Shown here: positions 44,597 to 55,997 of the stretch, piece after piece
How the letters are laid out: each line of letters starts with the position of its first letter
Position numbering within the stretch: the first letter of the stretch is position 1
Source of the DNA: Gigaspora margarita
Taxonomy: Eukaryota > Glomeromycota > Glomeromycetes > Diversisporales > Gigasporaceae
Assembly: GCA_009809945.1 (NCBI GenBank)
Contig: WTPW01001098.1
Span: 1-64,000, forward strand
Reading direction: 5' to 3'
DNA: 64,000 bases
Program-made: the position numbers and the translations under genes
The notes under the pieces: model-generated
Database searches by the model: none
The model's input: only the letters and a program-made list of their open reading frames with translations
What the model was told of the DNA's origin: nothing

Positions 44597-45261
44597 CAGG
44601 GACAGGGAATAATATCGATTTGTTTTTGCAAAAATATCAATCGATTTGGTTAAAAATATCGATTTATATCGATTTACATTGAACGAACCAATCAAAATAC
44701 AGTATGCATATAACGTAATCAATAACTAAAGACTTCCACTACTGAATCGATATCTGTTTTGGCTATTTGCTTTTTCTGAAACTTTCCAATACTTCAAGTT
44801 GTTCAAATTTTACTAGAGTAAAATCGCTATCCAAAAAAGTTTCAAAATTACTTCGAAGTAAAATTTTGTTTTATTTAGTTAGGGTTAGGGTCTTGTTACT
44901 AGGTTGGGTTAGAAGGTACTATATATATCAAAATTTTGCATGAGAAATTTTTTACTCATGCGCAGAAGGCCCTTTCTTAGGCTAAACTTTGAGCTATAAC
45001 AGATAAGCGATTTTTGACAAAAACAAATGTTTGTTTTGAATTTTTTTAATCGTGCTATGTTATGAAATTTGAAACTTTTTTGGTGATTTTACTCCAATTT
45101 TCAAATTTATATTGCCCGGCCCAAATTATATCTAAATTTTGCCTGAATTCATAATGTTACATGGCATTACAAATTGCAAAAATATCGATTTACCTATGTT
45201 TTGGCCTAAAAATATCGTTTTATATATTATCAATACAAATCGATATTATTCCATGTCCCTG
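44597..45261. mobile_element. hAT-like element, CAGGGACAGGGAATA ends
   Basis: 665 bp, inverse orientation relative of 7348-7737. The 8-bp flank is GGGGGAGG/GGGAGAGG (one mismatch). Subterminal words are aaaatatcgattt and complement. It has acquired a telomere-motif repeat at about 44880-45090, which accounts for most of the length difference. Confidence 0.75.
44880..45090 (+). repeat. Telomere-motif-headed repeat, copy 2
   Basis: Starts tagttagggttagggtcttg, then taggttgggttagaaggta, atcaaaattttgcatgag and tgcgcagaaggccctttc. Block order is the same as at 58400-58610. Nested in a hAT-like element. Confidence 0.65.
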
Positions 45262-45317
45262 GGGAGAGGGTCAGATCTAAGTAAACCCTAATTATATGAT
45301 TTACTGCACTTCTCTAA

Positions 45318-46360
45318 GTTGATTGAAACTGAGTGAACTTGATATTATTAAATAAATGTTAAATAAAAAACTCAATAAAGCAAATTAACATATCTAAAAC
45401 AAATTTGCAATAAATGCAATTTGAATCTCAAAATCTGTTAATAATGATAAAAAGTAGTTTATATATTCTTGTTCTGTATCATTTCTGAATTTATATTAAT
45501 TCTGAATTGCTATTTTAGAATCAGTATTCCATTTAACAATTATTAAAAAAAAGCAAGCAAAAAAATTTGACTTTATTAAAATGTGCTATTTTATTTTATT
45601 GAATTCAAGCAATTTAATCTAGATAAAAGCTAGTTTTAAGAAGTAATATAAATATTCTTTTATTTTCTTTTTTCATTTGATTTATTGATATTAAACTCTT
45701 TTTTTTTCATAGGTCACTTTCATTAAAACAATAATTAGAGTTATATAAGATATTGTAAGTATTTTTTTTTTAAAATATTTAATAAGTTTTTGATCTTTTT
45801 ACTGATATTTTATTTTACTTTTTAAATCTTTTTGATACAAGGATTTTGGAATAAAAGAATTTTAAAATAGCATAAGCTATGATTTCTTTCTAGAACAAAC
45901 ATAGTAATGTTTTATTACTAGCATAATTTCTGAACTTTATAGGTATATGAATGTAATTATAAAGAAACTAGAAGTATCAGGTTTGAGATTATTATAAAAA
46001 GTATATTATAGTACAGATATATATAATGTATTTAGAGTTTTTTTATTTATAATAAACAATAAGAATTGTTATTTTTAGAACCTCAGACATCTAGTATAGA
46101 GGTTATACATTATGCATTTTAAAAAAAACCTTTGAAATTTAAGAAACAAAAAAACAGTTTTTAGCAATTATCTTAGTATTTATTGGTCTGATTTGAATAA
46201 CCTTTTTTTAAAAATAAAGCTCAGTAAGGTATATTTAAAAAAAAAGCTTATTCAATTCTAATTACTGGATCAAAAATTATTTAACAAAATGTAGTTTTGT
46301 TATTTTAAACAAAATTGACCAAAACCCAGTTATGATTTATATAAGAAATGTTCAGGGTTC
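45318..46360. other. AT-rich stretch, no gene
   Basis: No inverted repeats, arrays or coding-like frames recognised. Confidence 0.5.
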
Positions 46361-47159
46361 TTTATTTTTACCTTTACTTTTCTAATACTACCTAGCTAGC
46401 CTCTAAACCTTCTGATCCAGTCATGTATAACATAATACAAACAGAAATGATGTGACTTGCATTTTGATTCATAATTAGGTTATACAAAATTTGAGTTATA
46501 TGATTTGTATAACAATAATAGCCAATTAAAAATTGAACTCTAAGTAGGTCCAAAAACTTAAAAATATTTTTGATCCAAAAATAAGCTACCCCTATGATAA
46601 ACAATAGTTACTACATAGTAAAGTTCAAATTCTACTATATAAATTGATTATTATTGCTTAAACAAACTTATTCAAGAGATTAAAATAAATATACAGTAAA
46701 ATTTTTAGCAAGATTGAAGAACATTTTATTATTTGATTTTTAACTTTATATTCAATAAAAAAAGTAAAATTTTTTAAAAAATATTCAATAAATATAAAAA
46801 ATAATAAAAACTTTTCTAATTTGTATAAAAATTTCATCAAATATATATTTTGATTTTTTAATATATATATATATATATTTTTTTTGTTGTTAAGGTGAGG
46901 TTTTGCCTTTATCTTTATTAATAAAATGTGTGAGATTCCTTATGGAGTTTCTCAAATTACAAATTATTATACAAGAGTTAAGACTCAGACTATAGATAAA
47001 CTAATTCTATCTAAATTATCTGCAACCTAAACCTACTAGAGTGGTTAAAACTCACCTAGATTTAGATGTAGAGAATTGAGTTAGTAGAGAAGCTATATTT
47101 GATTCAATTATATGACCAAATGTCTATTTTTCTAAATGCTAGCCCAACAAGTGGGCAGG

Positions 47160-47440
47160 CAGTGTTGTACATTTTGGCTGTTCACAGCCTTTTTTGGCTT
47201 GTCCATGTCTAAAATTGTCCAAATGTCCAAGATTGTCCAAAGCTTGCCCAGGCTTTAATAATTAATAAATCTATCTAAAAAAATATATAACTATATATTT
47301 TTTTAGGTGCTGAACACATTCCAGTTAAAATTAAAATAGGTTATCATAATAAAATTTTAAGTAATTTTACTTTATTTAATTGTCCAAAATTGTCCAAAAT
47401 TGTCCAAATCAATGTCCAAAGCTGTCCTGTGACAACACTG
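47160..47440. mobile_element. hAT-like MITE, CAGTGTTGTACAT ends, copy 2
   Basis: 281 bp, exactly the length of the copy at 31990-32270, with perfect 8-bp duplication TGGGCAGG (47152-47159, 47441-47448). The centre ggtgctgaacacatt matches the other copy, but the subterminal words here are attgtccaaa instead of ttgggacatt. Inserted in the LINE 3' region. Confidence 0.9.
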
Positions 47441-47449
47441 TGGGCAGGT

Positions 47450-48790
47450 ATTAGTATCATTTTCATATAATTGGTCTGATAGGCCACATATACAATTATA
47501 AGTATATAGAGCTCTGTTGTGAGAGAATATGCGTAAAGATTTAGTAGATACAGATTGAAAAGGTTGTTGTAATAAATCTTGTGAGGTTTTCCAATATGCA
47601 AGTTTTGTACAGTATGGTTTCTATAACTGTTCATAAGTTTTTTGTGAAATAAGCAAGAAAAGTTTAATAATAATATTAGATGCATTTTTGTAAGAGGTAT
47701 ATTGAGATATAATATTAATAAGTGATATAGGAATAAAGCCTTGAATTGTAGTATAAAAGGTTGTAGTATTAAAAGATATAAATTGTATAGGAGAAAAGCA
47801 GTGGTATGTTATAAGGTTGTTACATAGTTGCTATATTTCTGTAGATGATATATCTAATAAGTCTGAAAAGGAAAAATTTTGGATTGTATTTTGGATAATG
47901 TTTAATATATTATTTGAATCTGGGCAGAGTAACCAGTGGAGTTGGTGATCAGTTTAATTGCATATAATACAAGTTGGGTATATATGAAAGAAGGGTTTGT
48001 AGAAAGAAAATAGGAAAGTGTAGGAAGCAAATGTAGTATACATTTAATTCGAAATAATTTTTGAGAACAGAGTTGAAAAAAGTTAGTGTGATTATAAATA
48101 TGCTTGTAGTTATGATTAAGATATAACCAAGTTGCATTCCAATCAATTTGTTGAGAAAGAGGAATAATTTGTTAAATTCTGTGCTGGAAAGCCACATAGC
48201 AATAGTATGTGCATTACATTTTTTAAAGCACAATGTATTGGTTGTTCAATGTTATGTTTTTTGTAGATAAAANTGAAAGAAGNGTTGTAAATATTATGAG
48301 NCTNAAATTCTAGAATAGGTGANGAAGAATGGTTTTTTGCAAGTTCATCAGCTTTATTGTTGTATTCATTATTGCTATGTGCTTGTACTTTGTATAGTAT
48401 AATATTAAATAAATATGATTTAATAAGATTAAGAAGAGTATGCCAAATAGGCCAGTAATTATAAGAATATAGTTTGTTGTGATTTTGTGTATTTGAACTA
48501 AGTGTGTTGTACTTTGAAATAATGGATTGGGAATCAGTATATATGTCTATATTGCTGTTTCGAGGGCAAGTACAAATTGCAAATAGTATAGCAATTAGTT
48601 CAGCTTTGTATAAAGATGGCCAGTTTTGAATTTGTGCAGAGAAAGAGTGAGAAATATTGTTATTGAAGACTTAAATCTATGCAATTCCCATGGAGCATCT
48701 TGGATTAGAGATATTAATAACTGAACCATCAGTATAAAAGCAAAAATTTGAAAATAGAGAGTTAGATTGTGCTATAGATTGGAGTTTTGT
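47450..48790 (-). pseudogene. LINE RNase H domain and C-terminal relic
   Basis: Minus-strand reading shows an RNase HI domain with all four acidic positions visible: FYTDGS, YKAELIAI, IYTDSQSI and NNKADELAK, plus VQAHSNN with the conserved His. Stops follow GIA early in the domain. Downstream (lower coordinates) a Cys-containing segment CICGLSDQLYENDTNTCPQC is readable. No endonuclease or reverse transcriptase is present because of 5' truncation. Confidence 0.75.
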
Positions 48791-49612
48791 AGTAGCTAAA
48801 GAAGTTAGAAAAATATCTAGAATAGGGTTTTTTAAATATATTTACTTAAGTGCTATAATGGATTTATATAATAAAATTTGGACTTTACTATATAGTGATT
48901 ACTTGTGATCACTAAAAACTCTATTTTGCCCAAAAATAAGCTATTCCTAATTGCAAGAAGTTATTATATAGTAAAGTCCAAAATTTATTATATAACTTAA
49001 TAATAAATGCTTAAATAAATATGTTCAGGCCAAAATGCATATTTGATAAAATTTTTATACAAATCAGAGAAGTTTTATTATTTAACTTTTAATTTTTACT
49101 TTTGTTGAATATATTTTTTTTAAAAATTTTACTTTTTTATCAAACATAAAAGTTAAAAGTCAAATAATAAAATGTTTTTCAATTTTGCTAGAAATTTTAT
49201 TGTATATTTATTTTAATCTTTCAAATTAGTTTGCTTAAGTATAATAATTAATTTATATAGTAGAATTTGGACTTTACTATGTAGTAACTATTGTCAATTG
49301 TAAGGTAGCTTATTTTTGAGTCAAAGATGTTTTTTAAATTATTGATTTACTTAGAGTTCAATTTTTAATTGGCTATTATTGTTATAAAATTATATAACTC
49401 AAATTTTGTATAATTTAATTATGGGTCAAATGCAAGAATCTGAAAGTCACATGATCTCTATTTGTATTATATTATATATGACTGGATCAAAAAGAACAGA
49501 GACTAGCTAGAGGGTAGTATTAGCAAAAGTGAAGTAGAAATAGCAATTTTCTAAATAATTTGAATATAAATAATTTATAGTAATAATAGTAAAGAATATA
49601 TTATATACTAGT

Positions 49613-50270
49613 TAGTGTTCTGACTCGAGTAAGTCTTACCCAGGTACTTGTGGGTGAGCAGGTAACCCAGGTTGAGTTATGGCCATCCAAGTGGTCATCC
49701 GTGGGTGATCCACAGGTTACTCATGGGTCATCTGTGGGTCAACCTGCAGGTTACCTATGGGTCAACCTGCAAGTCACTCATATGGGTGACTTATATAGGT
49801 TGGTTATAATAGGTAATGCTTTGTTCATTTGTATACCTTATATTATTTATTTCTATATTTATTCTTGACTGCATTGTTGGTAATACAAGAATTGGTTTCA
49901 GATTAGATATGATGTATAAGCTGATCAAACAAATTGAAGAGTAAAAAAAAGAAAAAGAAAAAGAAAAAGAGAAAAAAAGAGGAAGAGAAAAAAAAAAAGG
50001 AGTGAGAAAAGAAAGAGAGAGTAAAAGAAAGGGAAAGGAAAGAAAGAGAGAGAGAATTAAAAATAGTGTAAAATAGCTTTTTTTTATTTTTTATTTTTTT
50101 TTTAGAATTAGACTGTCTATCCGTGAGTAACCTGTAGCAAAAATTTTTTATTATCTAGTATTCACTTGGGTCACCTGAGTAACCCATAGCAAAATTTTTC
50201 CATTATTTAGTGTTCACCCAAATCACCTGGGTAACCTGGGTTGGAATTTTTGTGATGGATCAGAGCACTA
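49613..50270. mobile_element. hAT-like element with GGGTAACCTGGGTCACC words
   Basis: 658 bp, ends TAGTGTTCTGA and TCAGAGCACTA, with flanks ATACTAGT/ATACCAGT (one mismatch in 8). Arrays of gggtaacctgcaggt-like words at both ends. The interior has a purine-rich (GAAAAA)n tract (49940-50055). The 72-codon frame 49650-49868 runs through the words and is not a gene. Confidence 0.72.
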
Positions 50271-50656
50271 ATACCAGTGGCATACATCAGCAAATTTATA
50301 ATAGTGTAATCTTATGTAAGGTCTTACAAACCGTAATATAAGCAAAATATTACGTAATATATTTCAAAATATTTCGAAATATCAAATTTTCGAAATATTA
50401 CAAAAATAATTTCGAAATATTTCGAAATATATTATAAAATATTTCGGACCCCTTTCAAAATATTTTAGGACTAGAAAACCAAGCTGGATCAGTAAATCTG
50501 TAGTTCGAAATAGTTCGAAATAGTTCAATAATCAAATTCTGTACTACAAAAAGATCAGATTAGATCTTTTGTTTATAATTAGATCTTCTATTTTTTTATT
50601 AAACAATATATAACAATTAAAAGATCTTTAACAATTACAAAAATTCGCTGAGTAAA

Positions 50657-50921
50657 NNNNNNNNNNNNNNNNNNNNNNNNNNNNNNNNNNNNNNNNNNNN
50701 NNNNNNNNNNNNNNNNNNNNNNNNNNNNNNNNNNNNNNNNNNNNNNNNNNNNNNNNNNNNNNNNNNNNNNNNNNNNNNNNNNNNNNNNNNNNNNNNNNNN
50801 NNNNNNNNNNNNNNNNNNNNNNNNNNNNNNNNNNNNNNNNNNNNNNNNNNNNNNNNNNNNNNNNNNNNNNNNNNNNNNNNNNNNNNNNNNNNNNNNNNNN
50901 NNNNNNNNNNNNNNNNNNNNN
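50657..50921. other. Assembly gap (265 N)
   Basis: N-run between two similar TTTCGAAAT-rich segments, probably a collapsed repeat. Confidence 0.99.
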
Positions 50922-51154
50922 CATTTTGAATTGTTTCGAAATATTTTAGAACTGAAAAATCAAGCTAGATCAGTAGATCTGTATCCTGGATCATACCAAG
51001 GACGTGTTTGACTATTATTTTTGAAATGTTTTGAAATGTTTCGATGATCATAGTACAAAATCAGATTAGATCTTTGTTTATTTTTTTTGTATATAATTTA
51101 GATCTTCTATCAATTTTACATTGTTTTTTCGTTTTCGTTTTGTTTTTTTTTGGT

Positions 51155-51220
51155 TCGTTTCATTTTGTTTAGTTTTGTTTAGTTTTGTTTAGTTTTGTTT
51201 AGTTTTGTTTTGTTTTTTCA
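51155..51220. repeat. (AGTTTTGTTT)n microsatellite
   Basis: About five copies of gtttagttttg in a T-rich tract, between the left arm and the transposase promoter region. Confidence 0.75.
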
Positions 51221-51489
51221 TTTTTTTCATTTATTATTTTGGGAAAATATTATTAATGCACTCCGCATCCCGGTGCAGGGTATTATGTAATACAATACGG
51301 TACATAAACAATGTATTGTTACACCAATGATTATTCATAGCAATAATCTAATATCGGGGTTTTAAACAGGCAGTCACTGCATTGTTTATTAATCTGATAA
51401 GAAGTATGATGTAATGTGTGTACATACGTGTATAAAATAAGAAGCATGATCAAAATCAACTCTTCTTCGCTGCCGTAGTAATTCAATAC

Positions 51490-52440
51490 ATCGTTTACGA
51501 GAAAGTAGCTTGTAAAAAAGTAAGGCGATATTTAAAATTTTGCTTTGTCACAAAGAGAGTTAGACTATAGAGAACAAGAAACTAATAACATATTAAATTA
51601 GCAGAACTTACTATACGTGCAGTTATCAGCTACCTATAGTACTTTCTTCGTTAACATAGAAATAGCAGTCCAAAAGTGTGAGCATTACGTAAAGGAATAA
51701 GGTGATATTTATTTTTTGTTTATTATAAAGCAATGGTTAGGTTAATTATAAGCGAAAACAACTAACAAAATGTAACTTTCTTAGCCTCTGTACAATTTTA
51801 CCTACTTTCTTCGTTAAAGCAGTCCAAAAGTGTGAACGTCACGTAAAAGAATAAGGTGATATTTATGTCTTGTTTATTATAAAGCAATGGTTAGGTTAAT
51901 TATAAGCGAAAGCAATTAACAAAATATAACTTTATTAGCCTCTGTATAATTTCTACTGGATAAGTGGGTACCATTAACTACTTTTTGTTTGGTGCAGCAA
52001 TCCAAAAGTGCAAGTATCATGCGAAAAAAATAAAGATTGCTATGTTTATTTTGTTATAAGACAATTGCTAGATTAGGTATGAGCAAAAAGAAATTAACAA
52101 ATTACTGAATGAATAGAACTTACCAAGAAAATTGTTATCAATAGAAATTTTTACTCAGTTAGGAGTGAAATCACGTGAGAGTAAATGCATTTTTTTGTAA
52201 TGCAGGGAGAGTTAAATTACAAAATCGAAAGAAACTTAGACAATATTTTCTTTTATTGACATGTTCATAGAAATCACGCGGAATTTTAGGTATCACTTAA
52301 ATTTTGTTTGTCACAAAGCAAAAATTAGAGGGTATCAAAAGCAAAGAAATTAATAGAATTATTAATTGAATAGAATCACACTATAACGCAAGAAATTTTA
52401 CTGAAAAAAGGTATTGGTAATCATTTGAATTTTCGTTCAG
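51490..52440 (+). repeat. ~155-180-bp tandem repeats upstream of MULE gene
   Basis: Anchors ccaaaagtgtgagcattacg (51670), ccaaaagtgtgaacgtcacg (51824) and tccaaaagtgcaagtatcat (52001), each followed by ataaggtgatattta-like and gcaatggttaggttaattat blocks, define three good units; degenerate units flank them. They end about 60 bp before the transposase ATG. Possible promoter repeats or transposase-binding sites. Confidence 0.7.
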
Positions 52441-52502
52441 TATCGTTATTATAATTTACAGCTGGGAACTAATATCGTGATTGATTTTTATAGTTTTTCA
52501 AA

Positions 52503-55478
52503 ATGGAGATAAGCATTGATCTAAATTCGAACATCGAGGTTGAATATGGAAGTGTTGATCTTAATTCGAACATCGAGGTTGAATATGGAAGTGGTGATCT
52601 AAATTTGAACATCGAGGTTGAATATGGAAGCGTTGATCTAAATTCAAACATCGAGGTTGAATATGGAAGCATTGATATAAATTCGAACATCGAGGTTGAA
52701 TATGATGATTCTGATGGACTATCAGATGAAGAGTATAATGAACCATTAGATCTTTATGAGGGTAAGTATTTGTAGCCCCGTGTTTATTAAGAATTAAATG
52801 AAGATAGGGCTTACAATATTTATACTGCTAGGACAACTTTTTAAGATCACTGAGAAAGCATATGCCACAATCGAAACTTTTGCTAATTTATATGGATTCG
52901 GAATTCGAAAAGGGCATGTTAAAAAAGATGCAAATAATAGTCATGAAATTTTGAGAATGTTTTTATGTCGACATGCTGGGAAATCGTCTACTGAAAAAAA
53001 ATCTCATAAAACAGAGGCATCTGAATCATGTAAGACTGACTGTAAATGGAAAGTTAATATATACTGGAGTAAGCGGTTAAATAACTATCGTATTTTTACC
53101 TATACAAATGTTCACACTGGTCATACACTTGATCCAACTTCTATGAGATTTATTCCAAAATATCAAAGGTTAACTGATGAAATGTTAAAAGAAGTTGAAT
53201 ATTATACTTTAATCGGAAAGCTAAATGCCAGTGCTCAGTATCATCTCCTTTTTGGAAAGCATAAAGTTCCAATTCATCATCGTAATTTGTACAATGCAAT
53301 TTCAAAATTCAAGAGAATGGATTCTCCTGGGAACAATGATGTATCTAAATTATTGTCTGAGTTACTTAAAAAAAAAAAAAAATGATTTCAGATGGGTAGT
53401 AGAATGGCAATTTGACGCCAATACTAATGCATTGACTCATCTTTTTTGGATGTCTTCTTATCAACTCGACCTTTGGCTTCAGTATCATGACATTATCCTT
53501 CATGATAATACTGCAAAGACAAACATTTATAATATGCCACTGTTACTATTTATAGCAATAGACAATACCTATTGATCCCACCTTATCACACAGGCAATAT
53601 TGGATGACGAAACGGCTGAATCATATTCCTGGTTACTTGAAGTTTTAATGAAAGCCACTGATGGGCTTTACCCACATACTATTTTAACAGATACCGATCC
53701 AGCTATGAGTCTCGCCCTTTCAACCATTATGTCTTTGATTCAACATCTTTATTGTATTTGGCACATTAGCCAAAACTTGCAAAAAAATCTCAAAAATAAA
53801 TTAGGATCTGATTGGGATCTATTTATTAAAGATTTTTACAAAACTCGTAACATACTGGACCCACAAGCATTTGAGAATCGTTTTAAAAATTTATTAGAAT
53901 GTTACCCAAAGGCAGCACTATACCTTAATAAGGCTTTATACCCTGATAGATATTCTTGGGCAAGGGCATATACCTTTCGCCATTTTACAGCTGGGGCACA
54001 GGCAACCAGTCGTGTTGAATCGATTAATTCACATATTAAAGCTATTATACGTCATGGACATATAACCCTGTGTGAATTGTTTAATTCTCTCGATTCTTTG
54101 ATAGCTGGTTAAGATTCTTACTATGACTTTATTAGCTGGAAATCATCGAATCCAAATATCAAACTACCAAACATTTGTGATACGATGTATATGAATGTTG
54201 ATGCTATTCTTAAAGCCTTTGTTGCACCCAACATAATTGAAAAAATTCGTTATGAAATAAATCATAGTTTATTTTATCATTCGGCTAAAATTAGCCCTGA
54301 GTCTTTGCATTTATATTAGGTATAGTAATTATTTAGAACTAGTTTTTCGTAAATAATAAGCTTGCTGGTGAACTATTATGGCAATGAAACGTATTTAATT
54401 TTTTTTAATCATAGATGCAGGATGATGATACAATATTTGTCGATAATGCATTTGACTATCCATTGGCTCATTCTTTTTCTATCTATAAACAAGCCAAGGA
54501 CAAAATAGTTGAAACCTGGAAAGTAATTCATATGATCTGGAAGCATTTTAAACTATATGTATTTTTACTCAAAGATGGGTCATTTATATATAGTTGTATG
54601 CTATTAATTAATCGTGGATACCCTTGTAGACATTTTTTCGTGTTATGGCAGATTCAATTGCTGCAAAACTTTCTATTAATTTTGTAGCAAGTCGCTGGTT
54701 ATATGATGAATATCAAGATAAAGACCTCGGCGCACAACCTCTTGTCAACTTATCAACAGTTTTCTTATCCAAACCAGCAGAAGAATCACTAATTTCAACT
54801 ACCATATTACGAACAAATGATTGTGCAAATTTATTTTTAACAGCAGGTGAAATATCTAGTACGGCACACCCATCACCTATTATTGCTAAAAAATTAATGC
54901 AAAAGAAAAGGGCTTATGCAGAGACTATTGGAATTGCGCGTAAAGCAATTAATATTGCTATTGAAAAGGATGATTCGTGTGTTCTTAAATTTTTAAAGGA
55001 ATATATTGTTCAAAATGACTATTCACTTGTTGAAAATACAGTCAGTGCATCTTCTTCTAGTCAAAGGACAAATACATCTATGGAATGTTCTGAACCAAAT
55101 ATAATTCCTAAGTTATTACCTGTTAAAGTTACTAATCCTGTGAAAAAAACTAGAAGAGGTCGTCCACCAAAATCGGCACGTTATTAATCAGCTTTGAAAA
55201 GTCAAAAATCAAAGAGCCAGAAAAAAGGACCTAAATCAGTACGTGGCCCAGGAACCAATACATGTGGTGAATGTAGTGGTAAAGGTCATAATTGTCGATG
55301 GTATCTCAAGCATGAAAATAAGGCCTATGATTCTTCAATTATTTGTGAATTTTGTGGTGGAAATGGTCATAGGAAAGAACTATATAACAATGATTCTATA
55401 GAAACAAATGAATTAGATCAGGCTTCTAGCGATAAAAGTGAATGGGAAAGCTCTAGTAATTCGGAATTTGATGCTTAA
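52503..55478 (+). pseudogene. FAR1/MULE-type transposase, broken
   Basis: Mutator-like transposase of the FAR1 type. Residues 1-70 are five tandem 13-residue repeats (SVDLNSNIEVEYG). A 70-nt intron (52762-52831) then leads to the FAR1 DNA-binding region (FANLYGFGIRKGHVKK), the MULE core with HDNTAKTN, LTDTDPAMS, CIWHISQN and TAGAQATSRVE, a SWIM-type zinc finger whose first Cys is Tyr (YSCMLLINRGYPCRH), an RRGRPPKSARY AT-hook-like motif and two Cys/His knuckles (CGECSGKGHNC, CEFCGGNGH). Lesions: a +1 shift in the A-run at 53369-53382, TGA at 53573, TAA at 54110, a TAG near 54317 (a possible splice site), a one-base loss near 54641 and TAA at 55185. Most domains are present, so decay is recent or partly assembly error. 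Confidence 0.85.
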
Positions 55479-55994
55479 TACTGTTTGGACAGATTAGTAT
55501 CTGCACATGTGAAAAATATTAATGAATTATATAGTCGACTCTTATTATATGTATTGGTTTTGTTAAATACAAATTATCCAATTTTTGATAATTCGGATTC
55601 AGTATTCTAGTTTGCTAAGTGAACATTAAGCACTATTAATCTATAGCAAATGTATTTGTTTTATTTAGCGATTAGCTATACTTTATTGGTGTATCTCATT
55701 ATTGCTAGTTTAGCAAATTAAGATACTTATCCAGAATTTTGTTACTTGTACTGTTTCATTTTCGTATTGCGTATGGTACCTAAATTTACATATCAGTTAT
55801 GCTTACCTTAGTAGATTTGCAAGTAATTGCTTGCCTTAGTAGATTTGCAGATTCGACTATATTTTATTAACTATTGGATTGATTCGTGTACAGTTTTAGT
55901 TAAGGTTTAGAGCCATAGCAGATAGCATTATTACTTACATTATTTTAGGATTATGCTATAGCATCACAAATTAGGATTGAAAATTTTTTAGCAA
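55479..55994. other. 3' flank of MULE gene, no gene
   Basis: AT-rich, with short direct repeats (tgcttaccttagtagatttg near 55800 and 55833). No coding evidence. Confidence 0.5.
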
Positions 55995-55997
55995 TAA

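Larger units (their letters stand above)
41116..45314. mobile_element. 4.2-kb PIF/Harbinger-like outer element
   Basis: Ends GGGAAGTGCAGTAAATCA and inverse TGATTTACTGCACTTCTC, flanked by TAA (41113-41115, 45315-45317). It encloses a second inverted-repeat element (41177-44112), a TA-type foldback copy, and a hAT-like element (44597-45261). No transposase frame was recognised, so it is non-autonomous or has been replaced by insertions. Confidence 0.6.
46867..48827 (-). mobile_element. 5'-truncated LINE, RNase H to 3' end
   Basis: Bounded by an approximate 13-bp duplication (ttttttaatatat / ttttttaaatatat) where it interrupts the foldback sequence. On the minus strand it runs from the RNase H domain through a C-terminal CxC...CxxC region to a 3' end with an A-rich tail near 46880. 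The 3' block matches 3972-4344. A hAT-like MITE (47160-47440) lies within it. Confidence 0.65.
46362..49550. mobile_element. 3.2-kb palindromic element with ~200-bp inverted ends
   Basis: 46362-46560 and 49340-49550 are long inverted copies (ctaatactacctagctagc; ctgatccagtcatgtataac; aatagccaattaaaaattga and complements). Just inside are copies of the TA-type foldback family (46566-46866 plus 48828-48930, and 48930-49340). A truncated LINE (46867-48827) splits the first of these. Confidence 0.65.

Noticed and set aside
49650..49868. 72-codon frame with repeated GDPQVTHG-like peptides
   Set aside because: It is the word array of a hAT-like element read in one frame.
50628..50924. 98-residue minus-strand frame
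   Set aside because: Almost entirely N.
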